From: Devosia algicola
Lineage (GTDB): Bacteria; Pseudomonadota; Alphaproteobacteria; Rhizobiales; Devosiaceae
Assembly: GCF_028816455.1 (NCBI RefSeq)
Contig: NZ_CP118246.1
Coordinates: forward strand, 3,238,501 to 3,302,500
Length of the DNA stretch: 64,000 nucleotides
Direction: 5' to 3'
A program made the translations under genes and the position numbers. Positions within the stretch are counted from its first letter, which is position 1. The number at the start of each line of letters is the position of its first letter. The notes beneath the pieces were generated by a model. That model did not search any database. It was not told the origin of the DNA and saw only the letters and a list, made by a program, of their open reading frames with translations. Below, in pieces: positions 57,998 through 64,000 of the stretch.

Positions 57998-59071
57998 ATG
58001 AGTCAGGATATCCAGATCGAGTTACGTGGCATCGATAAGCACTACGGCGATTTTCATGCCCTCAAGGATATTAATCTGAGCATTGCCAAGGGAAGCTTCG
58101 TCGCGCTCGTCGGTCCATCAGGCTGTGGTAAGTCCACCCTGTTGCGCTCCCTCGCCGGACTCGAGGCAATATCAGGTGGACATATGGAAATTGATGGTCG
58201 GTCCATGGAAGGCATTCCGCCGCGCGAACGCGACGTCGCGATGGTGTTTCAGACCTATGCACTATATCCCCATATGCGTGTGGCAGAAAACCTGACCTAT
58301 TCCCTACGCCTCAAGGGCGTGGCCAGGGCGGAGGCACGCAAGGCTGCCGAGGAGGTCGCGGCGACCACCGGCCTGGTCGGCCTGCTCGATCGTTATCCAC
58401 GGGAACTGTCCGGTGGACAGCGCCAGCGAGTGGCCATGGGGCGCGCAATTATCCGGCACCCAAAAGCATTTCTGTTCGATGAACCGCTATCCAACCTCGA
58501 CGCCGCCCTGCGTGTGCAGATGCGCAAGGAAATCCGCGCCTTGCACGATCGGCTCGGCGCCACCTCGGTCTATGTTACCCATGATCAGGTTGAGGCGATG
58601 ACCATGGCCGATATCGTTGTGGTGATGCGCGCCGGTGTAATCGAGCAGCAAGGGCGTCCGCTCGAACTATATGACCGCCCAGTAAGCAAGTTCGTCGCCG
58701 GCTTCATCGGCTCTCCCGCCATGAACTTCGTGCCCGGCACCATCGCGCCCAGCGGCCATGAAGTCTCGCTCGACCTCCCTGACGCGCCAATTATGGAGTT
58801 GGGTCGAAAGATCGACGCAGACCGCCGCGTGACTGTTGGCATGCGTCCCGAACATCTGGCAATTGTCAGCACTGATGCTGCGGCGCTGAATTTGCCGATT
58901 GCCTTTATTGAGTCTACCGGCTCGATGGCCTATCTGAGCACCGATACCGATCCAGAGATTTCCATCGTCGAAACCGGTCGTAGCAACGCCCGCACCGGCG
59001 ATATCGTCGGCCTTCGTATTGACGCGGCTAATATTCACCTGTTCGACGCGCAAAGTGACAAAGTGATCTGA
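57998..59071 (+). CDS. Sugar ABC transporter ATP-binding protein (MalK/UgpC type)
   Basis: A 357-residue ATPase. Walker A is VGPSGCGKSTLLRSLAG, signature LSGGQRQRVAMGRAI, Walker B AFLFDEPLSNLD, and switch His in VYVTHDQVEAMTM. The C-terminal domain with VGMRPEHLAIV is the regulatory TOBE region of MalK-like proteins. ATG 57998 follows GCAGGAG. It ends the operon and converges with the DeoR-type gene after 17 bases. Confidence 0.93.
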   Translation: MSQDIQIELRGIDKHYGDFHALKDINLSIAKGSFVALVGPSGCGKSTLLRSLAGLEAISGGHMEIDGRSMEGIPPRERDVAMVFQTYALYPHMRVAENLTYSLRLKGVARAEARKAAEEVAATTGLVGLLDRYPRELSGGQRQRVAMGRAIIRHPKAFLFDEPLSNLDAALRVQMRKEIRALHDRLGATSVYVTHDQVEAMTMADIVVVMRAGVIEQQGRPLELYDRPVSKFVAGFIGSPAMNFVPGTIAPSGHEVSLDLPDAPIMELGRKIDADRRVTVGMRPEHLAIVSTDAAALNLPIAFIESTGSMAYLSTDTDPEISIVETGRSNARTGDIVGLRIDAANIHLFDAQSDKVI

Positions 59072-59088
59072 TTGTTGGCGGTTGGTGC

Positions 59089-59854
59089 TCAGGTGACGAC
59101 GACCTCAATCCCCGCCTCGCGAAATTCCTGAACCTTGCCCTCGGCAGCGGAATTGTCGGTAATGATCATGTCCAGACTGTCGACGGCACAAACGCGCGCA
59201 AAAGCCGTAGTGCCGATCTTGCTGCCGTCGGCCACGGCAATGCGCCGGCGTGCGTTGGCAAAAGCTGCACGCTTTACCGCTGCGTCCTCGGGATTATACT
59301 CGGTAACACCCATGTCAAAGTCGATCCCGCCCGCACTCAGGAAATAGGTGTCGAAGGAGAAATCCAAAAACGCCCGCTCGGCGAGCGCGCCGGTCATCGA
59401 GAGTTCGCCAGGCCGAGCGACACCCCCGCACATCATCAGGGTAATTTGCGGCTGGTCGATGAGTAGATTGGCGATATGCAGGCTCATCGCCAATACCCGC
59501 AGGCTCATGATGGCCCGGTAGAATTCGGGCAATCTCGAGCGTTGTCGTGCCCGCATCTAGAATTACCGTCTCGCCCTTGCTCAGTAACGAAACTGCGGCG
59601 TTCGCTATGCGGCGCTTGGCATCGGTTCGACGCGCGATGCGCGCTGAAAAGGGTGGTTCGTAGCTGCGGCTTTGCGCGCGAACCGCGCCACCGTGCACGC
59701 GATTGATGGCACCGTTATTCTCCAATGCCTCAAGATCACGCCGAACGGTCATGTCCGAGACACCAAACTGCCGCGCCAGGTCGGCGACGGATACGCGCTC
59801 CTCGGTCTCGAGAAGTTGCAGCACGTGGGTCTGGCGCGAATTGATGGTCGACAT
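59089..59854 (-). CDS. DeoR-family transcriptional regulator, frameshifted
   Basis: A regulator of about 255 residues. The winged helix reads ERVSVADLARQFGVSDMTVR then RDLEALENNGAINRVHGGAV, the standard DeoR motif. The sugar-phosphate-sensing domain has SKGETVILDAGTTTLEIARI, a break near 59525, then GGVARPGELSMTGALAERAF and AVADGSKIGTTAFARVCAVD. It is followed on the same strand, upstream in coordinates of transcription, by the kinase and SIS genes, so it probably controls them. Confidence 0.87.
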
Positions 59855-59898
59855 GCAAGTCCTTTGTATTTCAAGTCCACCGCAATGGTGCTCTGAAT

Positions 59899-60858
59899 TC
59901 AGCGCGCGGACTGCCCTATCAAGTCAAGCGCCATCTTCGCCGCCCCCACGGCACCCGCTTCATCGTCAAGCGCCGCTACCACCACTGGTATTGCTGTCGG
60001 AATCATTACCGAATGTTGCCGCAAGACTTGTTCAATCCTGGGGTGAATGGTCTCAAAATGCTCCATCACACCTCCCGAAAGCACGAATACATCGGGCATG
60101 ACTGTTGAGGCAAGGTTGACGAGGCCCAGTCCCAGCCAGTTGGCGACGTTGTCAATCACCGCCCGCGCAGCGTTATCTCCTGCCGCCGCCGCCGCGAACA
60201 ATAGCGCGCTGGTTGCTTGCTCAGGATCGCCGTTCGCCATCGCCCGCAATGTGCCATCCTCGTGCTTGGCCAAGGCCCTGGCATGTCGCCCGAGCGCCGT
60301 GCCGGAGCCGAGCACTTCCCAGCATCCTCTTGCGCCGCAATAGCATTCGGGCCCGGCCGGGTTCAGGGCCATATGGCCCGCTTCCCCGTGTCGTCCACTG
60401 CTTGTCCGCTGCACATACCCATCGATCAGCGTTGCAACGCCTATACCAGTGCCAATCGTCACCATCGTCATTCGCCGGGCACCCATGCCAGCGCCACGCC
60501 ACCATTCTCCCACGGCCGCGACATTGGCGTCATTATCGATGGTTACAGGTACGCCGAAGGCACTTGCGAATGGTTCGCGCAGGTCGGTTGGCGGCCAGCC
60601 CTCCAGCGTGAAAGGATTGGAAACCACCCCGGTCACAACATCGACGGGGCCGGTAATGCCAACGCCAATAGCCTGGAGCGGGGTTGCGCCTGCGTGCGCA
60701 ACCAAATTCTCGATGGCCACGATGATCGCGTCTATCGTTTGCTCGGCGCCGCGCTCGGGTGATGTCCCAAGGCGCCGATGGGCAAGAGTGCCGCCCCCTT
60801 CATCCAGAACCACCAGACGCACATTAGTGCCCCCGATATCGACGCCGCACACACTCAT
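59899..60858 (-). CDS. ROK-family sugar kinase
   Basis: A 319-residue ROK kinase. The ATP-binding start is GVDIGGTNVRLVVLDEGG. The catalytic region is VPVTIDNDANVAAVGEWW with the Asp. MVTIGTGIGVATLIDG, HMALNPAGPECYCGARGCWE (the zinc-binding His and Cys set of ROK proteins) follow. It likely phosphorylates a hexose or N-acetylhexosamine. Its start overlaps the SIS gene stop by four bases, so the two are co-translated. Confidence 0.92.
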   Translation of the reverse strand: MSVCGVDIGGTNVRLVVLDEGGGTLAHRRLGTSPERGAEQTIDAIIVAIENLVAHAGATPLQAIGVGITGPVDVVTGVVSNPFTLEGWPPTDLREPFASAFGVPVTIDNDANVAAVGEWWRGAGMGARRMTMVTIGTGIGVATLIDGYVQRTSSGRHGEAGHMALNPAGPECYCGARGCWEVLGSGTALGRHARALAKHEDGTLRAMANGDPEQATSALLFAAAAAGDNAARAVIDNVANWLGLGLVNLASTVMPDVFVLSGGVMEHFETIHPRIEQVLRQHSVMIPTAIPVVVAALDDEAGAVGAAKMALDLIGQSAR

Positions 60859-61883
60859 AATACCGTTGTGACCTTTTGCAGATGACGAAACGAGCCCGGA
60901 ATTATGCCCGATTGTTCGGCGATGGCCACGCTTAACAGCTGCAGCGGCACCGCTTCAACTATCCAGCTTGTGTCCGGCTCAACGACAGGGATCGTCAGGG
61001 GACCGTCTACCGGCGCGACGTCGAGCCAGAATGAACGGGCGCCAAATCCCGTGAGGTCGTCGTGAAGTGCCCGATTGTAGGCGTGGGCGATTTTGTCCCG
61101 TCCGGCAAGAATAACCACGGTCAAGCGTTCGTCGGCCAGTTCGAGCGGACCGTGCCTGAACTGGGGCACACTTTGCGCCTCTATTGGCCAGCGGGCCGCC
61201 TCCTTGGCGATAAGTGCACCATACTCGGCGGCAGCAAGCGAGGGGCCGCGTGCGAGAAAATATGTGCGCGTCGGAAGACCAACCGTTTCCTTGAGGCGTT
61301 CAGTTCGCTGCCGCCAGTTCTCAAGATAGTGTTCGAGCGCATCTGCGGTGCGTTGCAGTGCATCATCGAGTTTGCGGTCCAGAAATATTCTGCCAAGCAC
61401 AACGCCAACACCGAGGGTGTTCAGGTAGGTTTTGGTGCTCACCGCATGCTCGACCCCAACACAAATATCGATCACAGCATCCGCCGATCGAGCCAGATGG
61501 CTGCTCACATCATTTGTTATGGCGAGAAGCTTGCCATCGCGCGACTGGACTGCATCCGCCAGAGCGACAATCTCGGCGCTTCGGCCCGATTGTGAGGCAA
61601 CGATCACCAATGTCGTCTCGTCAATCAATTGCATGCAATGGCCAAGGCATTCGGCTGCATCGACTAGCCAAACCGGCGTGCCATTCTCTAAAAGGCAGAG
61701 CCACAAAGGTCGTAACGCCGCGTGCGACGAGCCCATCCCCGTCAATATGACCCGCTTGTAGGCGCCAATTGTGTTGCCGATTGGTTCGACCGCGTCGACC
61801 ACATCCTCCATCCGCAAGCGGCGCAGGCATTCCGGCTGGAGCAGCATATCGGTGATGTAGGCGTTGCTGTCATTCTCAATCAT
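60855..61883 (-). CDS. SIS-domain sugar isomerase/deaminase-like protein
   Basis: A 342-residue protein with two SIS domains, related to the isomerase half of GlmS and to AgaS/FrlB. The first reads KRVILTGMGSSHAALRPLWL and LVIVASQSGRSAEIVALADA; the second TYFLARGPSLAAAEYGALIA and QFRHGPLELAD. Such proteins act on amino-sugar phosphates or their glycated relatives. With ROK kinase and DeoR regulator it points to amino-sugar or similar catabolism. It is divergent from the next binding-protein gene. Confidence 0.88.
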   Translation of the reverse strand: MIENDSNAYITDMLLQPECLRRLRMEDVVDAVEPIGNTIGAYKRVILTGMGSSHAALRPLWLCLLENGTPVWLVDAAECLGHCMQLIDETTLVIVASQSGRSAEIVALADAVQSRDGKLLAITNDVSSHLARSADAVIDICVGVEHAVSTKTYLNTLGVGVVLGRIFLDRKLDDALQRTADALEHYLENWRQRTERLKETVGLPTRTYFLARGPSLAAAEYGALIAKEAARWPIEAQSVPQFRHGPLELADERLTVVILAGRDKIAHAYNRALHDDLTGFGARSFWLDVAPVDGPLTIPVVEPDTSWIVEAVPLQLLSVAIAEQSGIIPGSFRHLQKVTTVL

Positions 61884-62254
61884 GCGTCCAACTCACAAAT
61901 CAATTGTCGTCGTAAAACGCACCGCACATTAAAAGTCAACATATTTGATGTGCGATTGACGCCTGACAAGGGACTATCGCACACCAAATCGTATTCTGAA
62001 AGATGCTTCATCACGGTGCGTATTGACAGAATGCCGTAAACGATGTCTTGTTCATTCGAACGTCGTGTATGTTCGGAATATCATGGTTGAGCGGAAATCA
62101 AGGCCGAGAGTCTTCGGTTTACCGTGGGCGTTTAAGCGTCGCCGCTCGGCTGGATAACTGATCCCGGATGTTTCGGGGCTCAGGCTCCTGCAACCACCCA
62201 TGGTCCGATGATGCACCACCAACAGAATGTTAAACTCCAAGGAGGAGGTCAGTT
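61884..62254. promoter_or_regulatory. Divergent control region with inverted-repeat operators
   Basis: This 371-base gap separates the SIS gene (minus) and a binding-protein gene (plus). ATTTGATGTGCGAT (61943-61956) and ATCGCACACCAAAT (61976-61989) form an inverted repeat with one mismatch. A third half-site, CGCACATTAAA, lies near 61923-61933. A TTGACA is at 62023-62028. The sites probably bind the DeoR-type regulator, controlling both directions. No gene is seen; a minus-strand open frame at 62052-62240 has no domain. Confidence 0.6.
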
Positions 62255-63508
62255 ATGAAATTTCGGACACTCAGCGCAGCCGCGGTGTTGTTGTTTGGTT
62301 TGGGGGGCAGCGCATTCGCCCAGGCCCAGGAGAAAGTGACATTCATGGCGTTCGACGTGGTGAATTTTCGAGGCGCGCTCGAAGAGTTCATCACCGAGTT
62401 CGAAGCTGAGAACCCTGATGTCGATATTGTCGCAAACTTCACACCGCAATTGTTCAATCAGTTCTTGCCGCTACTGCAGGCAGGCAATCTCGATGATATC
62501 ACGTTCATTTCGAGCGCGGCATTCGTGCCCTTTCTGGCTAGCGGGCGACTGACGCCAGTTCCGGACGATTTTACCGCCAAGCTGAAGGAGGATCTGTATC
62601 CCGCTTCACTTGGACCAGTAAGTCGGGATGGCAAGGTCTACGCGGTTCCGTACAATTACTATCCCTCGTCCGGGGTGATAATGTACAATGAACAGCTATG
62701 GACTGACGCCGGCATCGACCCCTCCCAGGCGAAAACCTGGGAAGAATTCATGCAACTGGCCCAGGGCGTTACCAAGCACGATGCCAGCGGAAAGATGACG
62801 CAGGCGGGCTTTTCTGCCCAGCAGGAGCAGCACACCATATTCTTGGCCTGGCTCCTGCAAATGGGCGGCACCGCGTTTGATGAAAACGGAAAAGTTGCCT
62901 TTAATGATGATGCGGGTAAGGCGGCGCTCCAGCAATACGCCGATATCTTCCAGAAGTGGAAGGTCGATGATTATGAATTCAGTGACACCATCACCGGGTT
63001 CAATCAGGGCCAAATTGCCGCCACCATGGTTGGTCCTTGGTATGACTCAATCCTCGCCAAGGATCATCCCGATATCCATGTCGGTCACGTGGCGCAGCCC
63101 CCGCTTCCCGGCGTAAGCGCTGATCAGCCGGACTACTGGGCAATCAAGGAAGTATGGGCCCATTTGGTTAGTGCTGACGGGGCTAAAAAAGACGGCACCT
63201 GGCGTTTCCTCGAATTCCTGCTGCGCCCTGAAATAGCAGCGCGCTGGTCGGCCTTTTCCGGAGAGATGCCGACAGTTAGCAAGGCCCTTGCCTTGCCCGA
63301 GGTTACCGACACCGTTTACATCGCGCCTTATGTGGACGCCCTAAAATATGCTGTTACCGACAACCTCACCGAGTATCTGAGTTCGGACGTACTCAAGGAG
63401 ATGGACAAGATGCTTGAGAGCGTTGGTCGAGGTCAGGCTACCGTCGACGATGCCCTTACCAATGCGGAAGTCGAAATCAATCGACTGACCGCGCGCATGG
63501 AACGTTAA
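62255..63508 (+). CDS. Sugar ABC transporter substrate-binding protein
   Basis: A 417-residue periplasmic binding protein. The signal peptide MKFRTLSAAAVLLFGLGGSA probably ends after AFA. The mature protein begins QEKVTFMAFDVVNFRGALEE and contains YNYYPSSGVIMYNEQLWTDA and GFNQGQIAATMVGPWYDSIL, typical of family-1 sugar binders. The start follows AAGGAGGAGG, a very strong ribosome site. It begins another importer operon that continues past the window end. Confidence 0.93.
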   Translation: MKFRTLSAAAVLLFGLGGSAFAQAQEKVTFMAFDVVNFRGALEEFITEFEAENPDVDIVANFTPQLFNQFLPLLQAGNLDDITFISSAAFVPFLASGRLTPVPDDFTAKLKEDLYPASLGPVSRDGKVYAVPYNYYPSSGVIMYNEQLWTDAGIDPSQAKTWEEFMQLAQGVTKHDASGKMTQAGFSAQQEQHTIFLAWLLQMGGTAFDENGKVAFNDDAGKAALQQYADIFQKWKVDDYEFSDTITGFNQGQIAATMVGPWYDSILAKDHPDIHVGHVAQPPLPGVSADQPDYWAIKEVWAHLVSADGAKKDGTWRFLEFLLRPEIAARWSAFSGEMPTVSKALALPEVTDTVYIAPYVDALKYAVTDNLTEYLSSDVLKEMDKMLESVGRGQATVDDALTNAEVEINRLTARMER

Positions 63509-63519
63509 TCAGCCACAAA

Positions 63520-63545
63520 CCCTGCGGCACGCTGGTGTCGCGGGG
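63520..63545 (+). terminator. Intercistronic stem-loop after the binding-protein gene
   Basis: Arms CCCTGCGGCAC (63520-63530) and GTGTCGCGGGG (63535-63545) pair over 11 bases with two G-U wobbles and a 4-base loop. It lies 12 bases after the stop, as with the other two binding-protein genes in the window. Confidence 0.6.
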
Positions 63546-63600
63546 CTATCCATGCGTCTCCGGCTGAATATTGTCGCCCAATTCGTTGAGGACCGAAACG

Positions 63601-64000
63601 ATGGCACAGTCAAAACTGAACCGGGCGCAATCACGCTTTGTGTGGATGTCACTAACACCGATCCTGATTTATCTGGTGACGTTCGTTTTCTACCCGTTCG
63701 CGACGTCAGTTTATTACAGCTTATGGGACTTCTTTTGGGACGAATTCGTCGGCTTGGCCAACTATAAAGAGGCCATTTTTGAGGATAGCGCCGTCCCCGA
63801 GGCGCTCAAGAATACACTGATTTATGCGGCAATCCGCATCCCGGCAACCATCATACCGGGGTTTTTCATCGCGCTTGCACTAAACAGGATTTTGGTTGGT
63901 CGCGGTTTTATGATTTTCGGATTTTTCGCCCCCTACATTACGAGCATGGTCGCATACTCGGCCATATTTTTGTACATGTTCAGCAACTTGGGACTATTCA
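63601..64000 (+). CDS. Sugar ABC transporter permease, partial at window end
   Basis: The first 133 residues of a MalF/UgpA-type permease. ATG 63601 begins MAQSKLNRAQSRFVWMSLTP, and the first helix TPILIYLVTFVFYPFATSVY follows, then VGLANYKEAIF and a second membrane region. The EAA loop lies beyond the window. It belongs with the binding-protein gene just upstream. Confidence 0.88.
   Translation, partial: MAQSKLNRAQSRFVWMSLTPILIYLVTFVFYPFATSVYYSLWDFFWDEFVGLANYKEAIFEDSAVPEALKNTLIYAAIRIPATIIPGFFIALALNRILVGRGFMIFGFFAPYITSMVAYSAIFLYMFSNLGLF

Noticed and set aside
1..64000. CRISPR arrays or rRNA genes
   Set aside because: No regularly spaced repeats and no rRNA-like sequence were seen.

Overview
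The window looks like a chromosomal segment of an alphaproteobacterium of the order Hyphomicrobiales, probably Devosia-like (inference). The clue is the block murA - DUF2948 - hisD - UPF0262/phosphatase - maf - yacG - tRNA-Phe, a gene order typical of rhizobial relatives, together with the many MalK-type sugar ABC transporters. No rRNA or CRISPR array is present.

Layout. (1) 1-12504: a surface-polysaccharide cluster on the plus strand: sugar amidotransferase end, glycosyltransferases, Wzx-like flippase, heparinase-like lyase, methyltransferase, a WbuB-like transferase and a full FnlB/FnlA/FnlC set for UDP-N-acetyl-L-fucosamine. (2) 12505-15050: nested insertion-sequence debris and a broken oxidoreductase. 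(3) 15249-26856: a carbohydrate-use locus (AraC regulator, GH4 glycosidase, beta-propeller protein, ABC importer, GntR regulator, DUF5060/DUF4038 glycosidase) that fits a plant cell-wall, perhaps pectin-type, substrate. (4) 27233-29327: IS remnant and a tyrosine integrase facing a tRNA-Thr gene. (5) 29504-35636: the conserved core block. (6) 35572-about 51400: a mobilisable island next to tRNA-Phe. It has a large serine recombinase whose reading frame ends inside the tRNA gene, a relaxase, MobC and a VirD4-like coupling protein, but no type IV secretion genes. Its cargo is a defence block. (7) 51413-64000: a second sugar locus with LacI and DeoR regulators, an oxidoreductase, a TIM-barrel isomerase, a complete ABC importer, a ROK kinase, a SIS isomerase, and the start of another ABC importer.

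The most interesting part is the defence block at 40199-47193. Five co-directional genes (DNA methyltransferase, BglII/BstYI-like endonuclease, ParB-like protein, compact SNF2-type helicase, DUF3883 protein) form one operon that I cannot match to a named system. Opposite it lies a KwaA/KwaB pair, the Kiwa anti-phage system.

A caution applies to the whole window. About 30 single-base frame breaks interrupt genes whose reading continues cleanly in another frame, including essential murA, and one tRNA has an extra base. This pattern points to indel errors in the assembly more than to gene decay. For such genes I give the full reconstructed span and the approximate break points.
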